Assembly (NCBI RefSeq): GCF_014844075.1
Contig: NZ_CP062165.1
Location: 6,076,001 to 6,140,000 of the forward strand
Direction of reading: 5' to 3'
From: Paenibacillus sp. JNUCC-31
GTDB lineage: Bacteria > Bacillota > Bacilli > Paenibacillales > Paenibacillaceae
Length of the DNA: 64,000 nt
The notes below the pieces were generated by a model. It did no database searches, was not told the DNA's origin, and worked only from the letters and a program-made list of their open reading frames with translations. This document shows positions 36,350 through 46,619 of this stretch, in pieces. The translations under genes and the position numbers were made by a program. Position 1 is the stretch's first letter. Each line of letters begins with the position of its first letter.

Positions 36350-37341
36350 AAATCGTCATTGATGCCATGGGAGGCGATAACGCACCTGTGGCAACAGTAG
36401 AAGGTGCGATCGCCGCGGCTACGGAATGGGCGGATACACAGATCGTCCTGGTCGGCGATGAAGCCAAGCTGGAACCTCTTCTGAGTCAGTCAGGTGCCAA
36501 ACCTGCTAATCTGACTATTCGGCATGCTTCCGAAGTGATCGGTTCGGATGATGAACCGGTGAAGGCGGTCCGTCGCAAGAAGGATGCCTCCATGGTGGTT
36601 GCGGGTCGGATGCTGAAGGAAGGCGAAGCAGATGCCATGATCTCTGCGGGCAATACCGGAGCGCTGATGACAGCCGGGTTGCTTGTGGTAGGTCGTATGG
36701 AAGGCATTGAGCGCCCGGCACTTGCGCCCATGATTCCGACGATCGATGATGTGGGTGTACTGGCACTTGATCTCGGCGCGAATATGGATGCGAAACCGGA
36801 ACACCTTGCACAGTATGGTCTGATGGGTAGCTTATATCGGCAAAAAGTGCAGGGAATTGCATCGCCGAGAGTCGGCCTGCTTAATGTGGGAACGGAGCCG
36901 GGTAAGGGGAATGAGTTGACCAAACATGCATATCCTTTGCTGGAGCAGCTTCCGATTCGTTTTGTAGGTAACGTAGAGGCCCGTGACGTACTTACAGGCG
37001 CGTGTGATGTGCTTGTATGTGATGGATTTGCCGGTAATATATTGCTGAAATCGCTCGAGGGCACAGCAGGGGCCATTTTTGCTCTGCTTAAGGAACAATT
37101 CTCATCATCGCTCAAAAGTAAACTGGCTGCCGCGGTGCTCATGCCTGAGCTGCGCGGTTTGAAACGGAAACTGGATTATACAGAGCATGGTGGTGCACCG
37201 CTCCTCGGTTTGAGCAGACTTGTGGTGAAGAGTCATGGATCAGCTGATGGCAATGCCATCAAAAACGCTGTGCGCCAGGCACGGATTGCAGTACAGAACC
37301 AGCTGGTGGAGAGCATATCTAAGGAAATTAGCGGGAAGTGA
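36346..37341 (+). CDS. plsX: Phosphate acyltransferase PlsX
   Basis: 331 residues. It makes acyl-phosphate from acyl-ACP for membrane phospholipid synthesis. It begins MKIVIDAMGGDNAP, with SAGNTGALMTAG, LDLGANMDAKPEHLAQYGLM, VGTEPGKGNEL and GFAGNILLKSLEG, the usual landmarks. The ATGA overlap with fapR and the GTGA-type junction with fabH show tight coupling. AGGAGG lies ten bases upstream. Confidence 0.97.
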   Translation: MKIVIDAMGGDNAPVATVEGAIAAATEWADTQIVLVGDEAKLEPLLSQSGAKPANLTIRHASEVIGSDDEPVKAVRRKKDASMVVAGRMLKEGEADAMISAGNTGALMTAGLLVVGRMEGIERPALAPMIPTIDDVGVLALDLGANMDAKPEHLAQYGLMGSLYRQKVQGIASPRVGLLNVGTEPGKGNELTKHAYPLLEQLPIRFVGNVEARDVLTGACDVLVCDGFAGNILLKSLEGTAGAIFALLKEQFSSSLKSKLAAAVLMPELRGLKRKLDYTEHGGAPLLGLSRLVVKSHGSADGNAIKNAVRQARIAVQNQLVESISKEISGK

Positions 37342-37349
37342 GTGACGAC

Positions 37350-38339
37350 ATGAATAATTTACGCCCGGTAGGGGTTATCGGTACAGGTAAATATGTACCT
37401 GAGAAAATTTTGACAAACAGCGATTTGGAGAAAATGGTCGATACGAATGATGAGTGGATTGTCAGTCGTACAGGAATCAAGGAGCGTCATATTGCTGCAC
37501 CGGAACAGGCAACTTCGGATCTGGCATACGAGGCGGCGATCAAAGCACTTGAATCAGCTGGTATGACTGGCAGTGATCTCGATCTGATTATTGTAGCAAC
37601 CATCACACCGGATTCTTCATTCCCTTCTACAGCTTGTATATTGCAAGATAAGCTTGGTGCCAAGGGCGCTGCGGCATTTGACTTGTCTGCTGCCTGCTCC
37701 GGATTTGTATACGGTCTGGCCACAGCAACGAGTTTCATCCAAAGCGGTATGTACAACAATGCGCTTGTTATTGGTGCGGATTGTTTGTCTCGCATTACGG
37801 ACTATACGGATCGTAACACCTGTGTACTGTTTGGCGATGGCGCAGGGGCGGTCGTTGTTGGAGAGGTGCCGGAAGGACGTGGATTCAAGTCGTTCGATCT
37901 TGGAGCCGAGGGGGCAGGTGGCAGCCTGCTTCAAATGGAAGGCGGAGGTTCCCGTCTGCCTGCATCCGCAGAGACGGTTGAGAATAAAAAGCATTACATT
38001 TACATGAATGGCCGTGAAGTGTTTAAATTTGCGGTACGGGTGATGGGTACAGCGACAATTGAAGTGCTTCGCAAGGCAGGTCTGGAACGTACGGACGTGG
38101 ATCTGTTTGTTCCTCACCAAGCCAATATCCGGATTATCCAATCTGCAATGCAGCGACTCGAACTTCCTGAAGAGAAAGTTGTAGTCAACGTGGATAAATA
38201 CGCCAACACATCCGCGGCTTCCATTCCGCTTGCTCTGGTAGAAGCTGCTGAAGAAGGCCGTATGAAAGCCGGAGATACCGTGCTTATGGTTGGTTTCGGC
38301 GGCGGATTGACGTGGGGCGCATCGGTACTCGTGTGGTAA
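37350..38339 (+). CDS. fabH: Beta-ketoacyl-ACP synthase III
   Basis: 329 residues. It condenses acyl-CoA with malonyl-ACP to begin fatty acid synthesis; Gram-positive FabH uses branched primers. The catalytic triad is Cys in DLSAACSGFVYG, His in VPHQANIRII and Asn in KYANTSAAS. I placed the start at ATG 37350 (MNNLRPVGVIGTGKYVPEK); GTG 37338 overlapping the plsX stop is an equally possible start. Confidence 0.95.
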   Translation: MNNLRPVGVIGTGKYVPEKILTNSDLEKMVDTNDEWIVSRTGIKERHIAAPEQATSDLAYEAAIKALESAGMTGSDLDLIIVATITPDSSFPSTACILQDKLGAKGAAAFDLSAACSGFVYGLATATSFIQSGMYNNALVIGADCLSRITDYTDRNTCVLFGDGAGAVVVGEVPEGRGFKSFDLGAEGAGGSLLQMEGGGSRLPASAETVENKKHYIYMNGREVFKFAVRVMGTATIEVLRKAGLERTDVDLFVPHQANIRIIQSAMQRLELPEEKVVVNVDKYANTSAASIPLALVEAAEEGRMKAGDTVLMVGFGGGLTWGASVLVW

Positions 38340-38366
38340 ACTAGACAGCTGGGAGAGATGAATGGG

Positions 38367-39308
38367 ATGGGGAAAATAGCATTTGTATTTCCCGGACAGG
38401 GATCACAGGCTGTGGGCATGGCCAAGGATGCGTATGAGTCTGTGCCTGCGGCAACAGAGATTTTTCGCACAGCCGATGAAACGCTGGGTTTCTCGCTGAG
38501 TAATCTTGTTTTTGAGGGACCAGAGACCGAGTTGAAACAGACATCGAATACACAACCGGCTCTGCTGACAGCAAGTATTGCATTGCTTGAGGCTTTTAAA
38601 GAAAAAGGAATTCAGCCTGATTATACGGCCGGACATAGTCTCGGTGAATACAGTGCACTGGTCGCGGCGGACGTTCTATCGTTTGCGGATGCGGTAAGCC
38701 TTGTACGGGCACGTGGTCAATATATGGAACAGGCTGTGCCTGGTGGACAGGGTGCGATGGCTGCTGTTCTGGGTGCGGATCGGGAAGCGCTGGGGGTGCT
38801 TTGCCGGGACGTATCTGAAAGTGGCCATGTCGTTGAACTTGCGAATATAAACTGCCCGGGACAAATCGTAATTTCCGGTGTGAAGGAAGGGGTAGCTGCT
38901 GTCGCTGAACGGGTCAAAGAAGCAGGCGGCAAGCGTGCCATTACACTTGAAGTGAGCGGTCCGTTCCATTCTTCCTTAATGAAGGACGCAGCCGAGAAGC
39001 TGGCCGAGAAACTGAAAACTGTTTCGTTCTCATCCGGTACGGTCCCTGTAGTCGCGAATGTGACTGCCAGACCAGTGGAGGATGGTAAGCTTCAAGATTT
39101 GTTGACGGCACAGGTCTATTCTCCGGTTTTATGGGAAGACAGTGTGACATGGCTTATTGAGCAAGGTGTGGATACATTTATTGAGATTGGATCTGGCAGT
39201 GTATTGACCGGTTTGATTAAAAAAACAGATAAAACCGTTAAACTATACAATGTAAACAGTCTTGAGACGCTCGAAGCAACGGCAAGTGAATTAGAAGGAG
39301 TTATATGA
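38367..39308 (+). CDS. fabD: Malonyl CoA-acyl carrier protein transacylase
   Basis: 313 residues. It loads malonate from CoA onto ACP. FVFPGQGSQAVGMAKDAY opens the fold; the nucleophile Ser lies in GHSLGEYSAL, and FHSSLMKDA and EIGSGSVLTGL are the other conserved sites. Starts at 38358 and 38367 are in frame; MGKIAFVF at 38367 has GGGAG at about eleven bases and fits the family N terminus. Confidence 0.95.
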   Translation: MGKIAFVFPGQGSQAVGMAKDAYESVPAATEIFRTADETLGFSLSNLVFEGPETELKQTSNTQPALLTASIALLEAFKEKGIQPDYTAGHSLGEYSALVAADVLSFADAVSLVRARGQYMEQAVPGGQGAMAAVLGADREALGVLCRDVSESGHVVELANINCPGQIVISGVKEGVAAVAERVKEAGGKRAITLEVSGPFHSSLMKDAAEKLAEKLKTVSFSSGTVPVVANVTARPVEDGKLQDLLTAQVYSPVLWEDSVTWLIEQGVDTFIEIGSGSVLTGLIKKTDKTVKLYNVNSLETLEATASELEGVI

Positions 39309-39518
39309 GTTAAACTAAACTTTTTACACGAGAACGGAGAGGACAGAAAAAAACTGAAGAAGCGGAGCGTTCGCCTTTATCACCGGATTTTCCCTTTAGA
39401 AAAGGGAATCAAAAAATCTGGGGATAACAGCGATCGGAAGTTTATTCTGTCATCGGAGTGGCAAGTGTAAACATTCTTTGGTTGAACTGATATAGATTTG
39501 GGGAAAGGAGGAATGATT
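39309..39518. other. Gap between fabD and fabG
   Basis: About 210 bases, long for this otherwise compact operon. It holds a weak hairpin (TTTTCCCTTT / AAAAGGGAA, about 39389-39409) followed by six A, and no gene. It may carry an internal promoter for fabG-acpP, but I cannot identify boxes. Confidence 0.4.
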
Positions 39519-40268
39519 ATGTCTAAACCACTGCAAGGTAAGAACGCGCTCGTTACTGGCGCATCCCGTGGCATTGGGCGCAGTATTGCACTGGCTTTGG
39601 CCGAGGCTGGCGCCAATGTGGCTGTGAACTATGCAGGCAGTCAAGCGGCAGCTGAGGAAGTAGCAGAAGCGATTCGTGCCAAAGGTGTTGAAGCGATTAC
39701 GATTCAAGCGAATGTAGGCCTGATGGACGAAGCTGAACAAATGGTCAAAGCCACGATTGAAGCGTGGGGCAATGTGGATATCCTTGTCAACAATGCAGGG
39801 ATTACCCGTGATAACCTGATCATGCGTATGAAAGAAGAGGAATTCGATCAGGTGATTGAAACCAATCTCAAAGGGGTGTTTAACTGCCTTAAGGCGGTTA
39901 CACGTCCGATGATGAAGCAACGGTCAGGAAGAATTATCAATATTTCCTCGGTTGTGGGCGTACTCGGAAATGCTGGACAAGCCAACTATGTTGCTGCCAA
40001 AGCAGGGGTCATTGGTTTGACGAAGGCGTCTGCACGTGAGCTAGCTTCCCGCGGCATCACAGTCAACTGCGTTGCACCGGGATTTATTGAGACCGATATG
40101 ACCAAGGAGTTGTCTCAGGAGTTGGTAGATGGCATGCTGAGTGGTATTCCGTTGTCCCGTCTGGGCCAGCCGGATGAAATTGCCGGTGTTGTCTCGTTCC
40201 TGGCTTCAGAAGCTTCATCTTATATGACAGGGCAGACACTGCATGTTGATGGTGGCATGTACATGTAA
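39519..40268 (+). CDS. fabG: 3-oxoacyl-ACP reductase
   Basis: 249 residues of the short-chain dehydrogenase family; it reduces beta-ketoacyl-ACP with [17 protein letters not shown] binds the cofactor, NNAG is present, the catalytic set is Ser in NISSVVG and Tyr/Lys in YVAAKAG, and the C terminus LHVDGGMYM is typical of FabG. ATG 39519 has AAAGGAGG seven bases upstream. Confidence 0.97.
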   Translation: MSKPLQGKNALVTGASRGIGRSIALALAEAGANVAVNYAGSQAAAEEVAEAIRAKGVEAITIQANVGLMDEAEQMVKATIEAWGNVDILVNNAGITRDNLIMRMKEEEFDQVIETNLKGVFNCLKAVTRPMMKQRSGRIINISSVVGVLGNAGQANYVAAKAGVIGLTKASARELASRGITVNCVAPGFIETDMTKELSQELVDGMLSGIPLSRLGQPDEIAGVVSFLASEASSYMTGQTLHVDGGMYM

Positions 40269-40332
40269 TTTCTTCCCGGACTTGAACAATAGTCGGGGAA
40301 CAGGCGCTGGACGATCCGAAATGCCGGAAAAA

Positions 40333-40349
40333 GGCCGGGTTCCCCGGCC
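40333..40349 (+). other. GC-rich hairpin ahead of acpP
   Basis: GGCCGGG (40333-40339) and CCCGGCC (40343-40349) form a tight stem 70 bases before the acpP start. With no T-run it is not a simple terminator; it may stabilise the highly expressed acpP message. Confidence 0.4.
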
Positions 40350-40420
40350 GGGAGCCGCATATGTCTTCTATGGCATTTTGCCTGCGATTCTCGTATAATA
40401 CCAAGGAGGAGGTGAACCGG

Positions 40421-40654
40421 ATGTCCGATGTATTGGAGCGTGTAAAACGCATCGTCGTCGACCGCTTGGGCGCAGACGAAGCTGAAGTTACACTTGAAGC
40501 ATCTTTCAAAGAAGATTTGGGTGCTGATTCTTTGGATGTAGTGGAATTGGTCATGGAATTGGAAGATGAATTCGATTTGGAAATCTCTGATGAAGATGCA
40601 GAAAAAATCACGACCGTAGGTGAAGTTGTAAACTACATACAATCTCATACCTAA
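40421..40654 (+). CDS. acpP: Acyl carrier protein
   Basis: 77 residues, acidic. The phosphopantetheine site is the Ser in [12 protein letters not shown]. The start ATG 40421 has AAGGAGGAGGTGA upstream, a very strong ribosome site as expected for ACP. An upstream in-frame extension to 40361 is not homologous. Confidence 0.98.
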   Translation: MSDVLERVKRIVVDRLGADEAEVTLEASFKEDLGADSLDVVELVMELEDEFDLEISDEDAEKITTVGEVVNYIQSHT

Positions 40655-40663
40655 AGTCAATTC

Positions 40664-40695
40664 AGTCCCGCACCTGTTTTCGAACAGGCGGGACT
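40664..40695 (+). terminator. Hairpin between acpP and fabF
   Basis: AGTCCCGC pairs with GCGGGACT and CCTGTT with GAACAGG around TTC; the T-run is poor (TCTCATC). Probably a partial terminator that keeps acpP transcripts in excess over the downstream genes. Confidence 0.6.
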
Positions 40696-40834
40696 TCTCA
40701 TCATTCATTGGTTTTTCTCATTCCGCAAGCGGGTACCGGTCAACGGATCTTCGGATCATGCTTGGCTAGACGTCTGCTTGCGGATATTCCCACAAAATAC
40801 TTGCGTAATGCAGTCGATATAGAGGTGAGTCGGT

Positions 40835-42073
40835 TTGAAACAAAGAGTTGTAATTACCGGAATGGGCGTAATGACATCGCTCGGAAAAGATTTGGAAACG
40901 TTCTGGGGCAGTTTAATGGCAGGCAAGTCCGGAATCTCTCAGATTGAGGCGTTTGATGTAAGTGAATACACCACTCAAATTGCAGCCGAGATCAAGGATT
41001 TCAACCCCGAAGAGTATATGGATCGCAAAGATGCACGTAAAATGGACCGTTTTGTTCAATTTGCTGTAGCAGCTGGCTTCAAAGCCGTTGAAGACAGTGG
41101 TCTGAAAATTGACGAGAACATTGATGCAGAGCGTTTCGGTGTGTCGATCGGATCGGGTATCGGTGGATTGGGTACTTGGGAAGACCAACATAATGCCTTG
41201 TTGCAAAAGGGTCCTAAACGCGTAAGCCCATTTTTCATTCCGATGATGATCTCCAACATGGCTTCTGGCCAAATGTCGATTTCTCTTGGGGCGAAAGGAC
41301 CTAATATCAACGTGGTAACCGCATGTGCTACAGGAACACACTCCATTGGAGACTCCTTCAAGCTGATTGCAAACGGAGATGCGGACGCGATGATCTGTGG
41401 TGGTGCAGAAGCGACCATCAGACCAACTGGTCTGGCTGGGTTCTGTGCAATGCGTGCCATGTCTACACGTAATGATGATCCGGCTAAGTCGAGCCGTCCT
41501 TTTGATACAGAACGTGACGGGTTTGTTATGGGCGAAGGCGCGGGAGTTCTGATCCTTGAATCCCTTGAACATGCTCAAAAACGTGGTGCCCGTATTTATG
41601 GTGAAGTCATTGGTTACGGTCTCACTGGCGATGCACATCACATGACAGAGCCTGATCCGGACGGAGCAGCTCGTTGCATGAAGATGGCTCTGCGTAATGC
41701 TGGTATCGAACCAGAAGAAGTGGATTATATCAATGCACACGGAACATCAACACCTGTAGGTGACAGATCCGAAACGCTTGCGATCAAAAAAGCGTTTGGC
41801 GATCATGCGTACAAGCTTGCGGTGAGTTCAACCAAATCCATGACAGGTCATATGCTTGGTGCTGCGGGTGGCGTGGAAGCCGTAATCTGCGGATTGTCGC
41901 TGACCCATCAGACGCTTGCTCCAACAATCAACCTGGAAAATCAGGACCCGGAATGTGATTTGGATTATGTTCCAAACGTTCCGCGTCAAACTAAAGTTAA
42001 TATTGCCATGTCCAATTCATTTGGGTTCGGCGGTCACAATGCCACCATTATTCTCAAAAAATTTGAAGCATAA
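40835..42073 (+). CDS. fabF: Beta-ketoacyl-ACP synthase II
   Basis: 412 residues. It elongates acyl-ACP. The active-site Cys lies in [15 protein letters not shown], and the His residues in [11 protein letters not shown] and [16 protein letters not shown] 40835 is preceded by AGAGGTGAG. In B. subtilis fabF is elsewhere with fabHA; here it stays in the fapR operon next to rnc. Confidence 0.97.
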   Translation: MKQRVVITGMGVMTSLGKDLETFWGSLMAGKSGISQIEAFDVSEYTTQIAAEIKDFNPEEYMDRKDARKMDRFVQFAVAAGFKAVEDSGLKIDENIDAERFGVSIGSGIGGLGTWEDQHNALLQKGPKRVSPFFIPMMISNMASGQMSISLGAKGPNINVVTACATGTHSIGDSFKLIANGDADAMICGGAEATIRPTGLAGFCAMRAMSTRNDDPAKSSRPFDTERDGFVMGEGAGVLILESLEHAQKRGARIYGEVIGYGLTGDAHHMTEPDPDGAARCMKMALRNAGIEPEEVDYINAHGTSTPVGDRSETLAIKKAFGDHAYKLAVSSTKSMTGHMLGAAGGVEAVICGLSLTHQTLAPTINLENQDPECDLDYVPNVPRQTKVNIAMSNSFGFGGHNATIILKKFEA

Positions 42074-42086
42074 GGGGCTAGTTCGT

Positions 42087-42785
42087 TTGAGTGAAGATCT
42101 GAAGCAGTTACAACACAAACTTCAAATCAAATTTGACAACAGGCAGCTTTTAAAACAAGCGTTTACCCATGCTTCATATGTAAACGAACACCGATTCAGT
42201 CAGCATCAGGATAACGAACGCCTGGAGTTTTTGGGCGATGCGGTGCTGGAACTGACTGTATCGGAATACTTGTATCATTTGTATCCTAATCGCCCGGAAG
42301 GTGAATTAACTAAGCTGCGGGCATCCATTGTCTGTGAGCCTTCCCTCGTCAAATTTGCTGAAGCATTGGGTTTTGGACAGTATGTACTTCTTGGTAAAGG
42401 TGAGGAACTGACGGGAGGACGAACAAGGCCAGCTCTTCTGGCGGACGTGTTTGAATCTTTCATCGGTGCATTATATCTGGATCAGGGATTGGCGCCTGTC
42501 CGGGCATTTCTGGATCAGCATGTATTTCCGTTGATCGTTCTGGGCAGCAAGTTGCAAATGAGCGATTTCAAAACGGAATTGCAGGAACTCACTCAGCACC
42601 ACAATATGGGAGCGCTGGAATACCGTATCGTTGAGGAACGGGGCCCTGCCCATGAACGGGAGTTTGTCTCCGAGGTCCATATGGGTCAAGAACGGCTTGG
42701 CAGAGGTACAGGACGTTCCAAAAAGGAAGCCGAACAACAGGCTGCATCCGCAGCACTGGATCGACTGAAACTTCCGGAAGCCTGA
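42087..42785 (+). CDS. rnc: Ribonuclease III
   Basis: 232 residues. It cleaves double-stranded RNA, including the 30S rRNA precursor. The catalytic signature [14 protein letters not shown] and the second acidic site [16 protein letters not shown] are present, and a C-terminal dsRNA-binding domain ([40 protein letters not shown]) follows. The start is TTG 42087, nine bases after AAGGGG; the frame stays open far into fabF but those residues are unrelated. Confidence 0.96.
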   Translation: MSEDLKQLQHKLQIKFDNRQLLKQAFTHASYVNEHRFSQHQDNERLEFLGDAVLELTVSEYLYHLYPNRPEGELTKLRASIVCEPSLVKFAEALGFGQYVLLGKGEELTGGRTRPALLADVFESFIGALYLDQGLAPVRAFLDQHVFPLIVLGSKLQMSDFKTELQELTQHHNMGALEYRIVEERGPAHEREFVSEVHMGQERLGRGTGRSKKEAEQQAASAALDRLKLPEA

Positions 42786-42975
42786 GCTTTACCGTAAGGC
42801 GCATAGACAAACGAAGAGCAAAGAGCAGCCCGCGGGTCCGCCTGGCGGAATTTATCGGCCGGACTGCTTTTTGCTCTTTTTTTTGTAAGGAGGTTCAGGA
42901 GCTGTTTTTCCTGATCGATAACTAGGCGCTGAATGCAACACTTGAAATTTGCAAGAGGAGGTGACGGGAGACCCT

Positions 42976-45900
42976 ATGTTTTTGAAACGGATTGAACTGG
43001 GTGGATTCAAGTCATTCGCCGACAAAACGGAAATGGAATTTGTTCGTGGCATAACCGCGGTTGTAGGACCGAACGGAAGTGGGAAAAGTAACATTTCAGA
43101 CGGCATACGCTGGGTTCTTGGGGAACAAAGCGCCAAATCATTGCGTGGCGGCAAGATGGAAGATATCATTTTTGCCGGTAGTGATGCACGCAAGGCTGTT
43201 AATTATGGTGAAGTTTCGCTGACGCTGGATAACGAAGATCATGCGCTTGCTTTGGATTTTGGAGAAGTAACGGTGACGCGTCGTGTACATCGCAGTGGAG
43301 ACAGTGAGTATTTTATCAACAAGCAGTCGTGTCGTTTGAAGGATATTACGGAATTGTTCATGGATACCGGGATCGGCAAGGAAGCTTACTCGATTATTGG
43401 GCAGGGACGAATCGAAGAGATTCTGAGTACCCGTTCAGAGGATCGCAGGGGGATCTTTGAAGAGGCATCAGGTATTGTTAAATATAAATCTCGCAAACGG
43501 GATGCTACCCGTAAACTGGATGAGACAGAACAGAATTTATTGCGTATTCATGACCTGGTCACCGAGTTGGAAGACCAGATTGGTCCGTTAAAGGAACAAT
43601 CGGAGAAAGCCATCCACTACAAGGAATTGCGTGGGCAGCTGAAGTCACAGGAAATCTCCATGTATGTGTATCAGATCGAACAGATTCATGCATCCTGGAG
43701 CAAAGCCAATCAACGGCTTGAATCTTTAAAACAGGAAGAAGTCGGCTTGGCCGCCATCGTGTCTACTCATGATGCGAAGCTGGAAAGTGACCGGAACGCA
43801 CTGCGTACGCTGGAAATGGAAACAGAACAGCTGCAGTCGGCTTTATTGCAATTCAGTGAAGCAACAGAGAAGAGCGAAGGGCTTGGGGAACTGCTCAGGG
43901 AGCGTTCGCGCCATCTGCAGACAAACCAGGAACAGCTGAAAGTGACGCTTGCAGCAAGTGAAGAGAGACATCGGGAACGTGAAGCTGAGTTACTTGCATT
44001 ACGCGAGAAGTTTGCCAACCTTGAGCTTGAACTAAGTGACGTAAGAAATCGTCTGTCCGAGGAAGAGGCCAAGCTCATCGGTGTGACTGGCGGGATTAGC
44101 CAACAGCAGGAGGAAAGCCTTAAAGGTAACTTGCTGGAACTGATGAATCAGATGGCTCAGACGCGAAATGAGATTCGTTATGCAGACCAGCAGAAAGAAA
44201 CGCTGGAACGGCGAATGAATCGAGCTGCTGAGGAATCCGGCAAATGGGAAGGCCAGAAGGAAACACTGGAAGCCCGAAAAGCGGATATTGAGAAAAAGGT
44301 TGTTCGTCTGGGCAAGGAAATCAGTGATCTTCGCGGTGGCTATATTACGGAAAGTGAACGGCTTCAGTCGTTGCAGAAACTGCTGGAAGAAAGCAGGGGT
44401 ACAGTCCGTAAATGGGAGCAGAAGCGTGAAGCCCAGGTATCTCGTCGCGATACAATGAAGGAAATGCAGGATGACTTTGACGGTTTCATGCTGGGTGTCA
44501 AAGAAGTTCTTAAAGCATCACGCAAAGGTACACTGAACGGGGTTCATGGAGCTGTTGCAGAGCTCGTTAAAGTGCCTGAGAAGATCGAGCTTGCGGTAGA
44601 GACAGCGATGGGCGCTTCCCTTCAGCATGTCGTCATGGAGAATGAATCAGTCTCCAGACAAGCGATCGCTTTTCTGAAACAACGCCAATTGGGCAGAGCT
44701 ACGTTCCTCCCGCTGGATGTTATTCGTGCACGTACCATTGGTGCGGGTGAACGTTCGATGATCGAAGGCATGGATGGTTTTGTGGGCATTGGGGCGGATC
44801 TCGTACAATACGAATCCCGTTATGCTTCGATCATTGGAAGCCTGCTCGGAAATGTCATTATTGCGGAAAAGCTGGAGGATGCCAATAAAATCGCGGCTCG
44901 CTGCCAATATCGTTTCCGGGTGGTAACCCTGGAAGGCGATGTGGTTAACGCGGGTGGTTCAATGACTGGTGGTAGCCAGCATAAAAAAAATGTGAGTTTG
45001 CTCAGTCGAAAACGGCAGCTGGACCAGCTCGATCAAGATATTATGGACACTGAAAATCAGATTGTAAAACTGCATCGAAGTGTGGATGATGTAAAAACTC
45101 AACTGGAGCAGTGTCAGGATAAACTGGACGAACTGCGTCAGTCTGGAGACGACACCCGGAATGCAGAACAGCAGGCTTCAATGGAAATGAAGCAGGTTGA
45201 GCATGAGCTGCGTCACGTGCTGGAACAGGTTGCGGTAGCCGGGCAGGAAAAGAGCGGGTTTACCGAAGAAATCAAAGAGATGGATACAGCCCGCGAGGTC
45301 GCTGTGAAGAAGCTGGAGCAGCTTGAGGAAGAAGAGAAGGCGACTCATCGTGCCATTCATGCCGCAGAATTCGCGCGTAAAGCGAATGAATCTGCGAAGG
45401 AGGAATTGCAGACCCAGCTCACCGAACTGAAAGTGCGAGAGGGGAAACTGGATCAGGAGCGATTCTCCAACGAGGAGCAATTGCGGCGTCTGGAGCGTGA
45501 AGTGGATTCACTGGTGAAGGATTTACGTCAAAATCGCACGCTGCTGGCCTCCATGGAAGCCGATCTGAAGAAAACAGAGACTGAGAGTGTCAAACAGATT
45601 GAGGATCTCAACCAATACAAGCTGAAAAAAGCGGAATCTGCACAGGAGCTGGACTTCAAGCGCGCTGCCCGAAGCGAGCTGTCGAAGAAGCTTGAACTTG
45701 CCGAGAGTGAAACGAAGGAACAGCGCACACAGCTCAAAGCTGTGGAGGAGCAGATGCGCCAGACGGAAATTTCCGTGAACAGACTTGACGTTGAGTTAGA
45801 GAATATTTTGCGCAAGCTGATGGATGAGTATGAACTCGGCTATGAACTTGCCAAAGAGCGTTATCCTGTTCCGGAAGATGTGGAAAGCACACAGGCAGAG

Positions 45901-46545
45901 GTGCAGAAGCTGAAGCGAAGTATAACTGCTCTAGGTGATGTCAATCTGGGAGCGATTGAGGAATTCCAGCGGGTTAATGAGCGGTATGAATTCCTCAGTA
46001 CGCAGAAGAACGATCTTGTTGAAGCGAAAACAACGTTGTATCAGGTCATTCGGGAAATGGAAGACGAGATGGCCAAGCGATTCAAGATGACATTTGATGC
46101 GATTCGTCGGGAGTTCGGCACGGTGTTTACCAAGCTGTTTGGCGGGGGACGCGCGGATCTGGTCTTAATGGACCCTGAGCGTCTGCTGGAAACGGGAATT
46201 GATATCGTCGCCCAGCCACCAGGCAAGAAACTGCAAAATTTGCAGCTCTTATCCGGTGGAGAACGAGCGTTGACTGCGATGGCATTGTTATTCGCCATTC
46301 TGCATGTGAAGCCTGTACCGTTCTGCGTACTGGATGAAGTCGAAGCGGCGCTGGATGAAGCCAATGTGGTGCGTTTTGCCCAGTATTTGCGTGAGTTCTC
46401 GGAACAAACCCAATTCATCGTCGTTACACACCGCAAAGGCACAATGGAAGAAGCCGATGTGTTATATGGCGTCACAATGGAAGAGGGCGGAGTATCCAAG
46501 CTCGTTTCGGTTAAACTGGAAGATGAGGAAGCTGTCATTGCCTAA
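42976..46545 (+). CDS. smc: Chromosome segregation protein SMC
   Basis: 1189 residues. The condensin ATPase: Walker A GPNGSGKSNISDGIRWVLGE (Lys37), coiled coil about 165-500, hinge about 515-640 (GVHGAVAELVKVPEKIELAV, GRATFLPLDVIRA), second coiled coil, then the ABC signature LSGGERALTAMALLFA and Walker B VLDEVEAALDEAN near residue 1130. ATG 42976 follows GGGAG by six bases. It follows rnc by about 190 bases that contain an imperfect GC-rich hairpin at about 42827-42880 with a T-run. Confidence 0.98.
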   Translation: MFLKRIELGGFKSFADKTEMEFVRGITAVVGPNGSGKSNISDGIRWVLGEQSAKSLRGGKMEDIIFAGSDARKAVNYGEVSLTLDNEDHALALDFGEVTVTRRVHRSGDSEYFINKQSCRLKDITELFMDTGIGKEAYSIIGQGRIEEILSTRSEDRRGIFEEASGIVKYKSRKRDATRKLDETEQNLLRIHDLVTELEDQIGPLKEQSEKAIHYKELRGQLKSQEISMYVYQIEQIHASWSKANQRLESLKQEEVGLAAIVSTHDAKLESDRNALRTLEMETEQLQSALLQFSEATEKSEGLGELLRERSRHLQTNQEQLKVTLAASEERHREREAELLALREKFANLELELSDVRNRLSEEEAKLIGVTGGISQQQEESLKGNLLELMNQMAQTRNEIRYADQQKETLERRMNRAAEESGKWEGQKETLEARKADIEKKVVRLGKEISDLRGGYITESERLQSLQKLLEESRGTVRKWEQKREAQVSRRDTMKEMQDDFDGFMLGVKEVLKASRKGTLNGVHGAVAELVKVPEKIELAVETAMGASLQHVVMENESVSRQAIAFLKQRQLGRATFLPLDVIRARTIGAGERSMIEGMDGFVGIGADLVQYESRYASIIGSLLGNVIIAEKLEDANKIAARCQYRFRVVTLEGDVVNAGGSMTGGSQHKKNVSLLSRKRQLDQLDQDIMDTENQIVKLHRSVDDVKTQLEQCQDKLDELRQSGDDTRNAEQQASMEMKQVEHELRHVLEQVAVAGQEKSGFTEEIKEMDTAREVAVKKLEQLEEEEKATHRAIHAAEFARKANESAKEELQTQLTELKVREGKLDQERFSNEEQLRRLEREVDSLVKDLRQNRTLLASMEADLKKTETESVKQIEDLNQYKLKKAESAQELDFKRAARSELSKKLELAESETKEQRTQLKAVEEQMRQTEISVNRLDVELENILRKLMDEYELGYELAKERYPVPEDVESTQAEVQKLKRSITALGDVNLGAIEEFQRVNERYEFLSTQKNDLVEAKTTLYQVIREMEDEMAKRFKMTFDAIRREFGTVFTKLFGGGRADLVLMDPERLLETGIDIVAQPPGKKLQNLQLLSGGERALTAMALLFAILHVKPVPFCVLDEVEAALDEANVVRFAQYLREFSEQTQFIVVTHRKGTMEEADVLYGVTMEEGGVSKLVSVKLEDEEAVIA

Positions 46546-46619
46546 TCTTTGAGAGATTGTCACACATGAACTCATCTAATATCATTTAAACCAAGAAATG
46601 TACACGATGGAGGGGCTTT

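Noticed and set aside
41916..42086. Upstream extension of the rnc frame into fabF
   Set aside because: It overlaps fabF coding sequence and is not part of RNase III.
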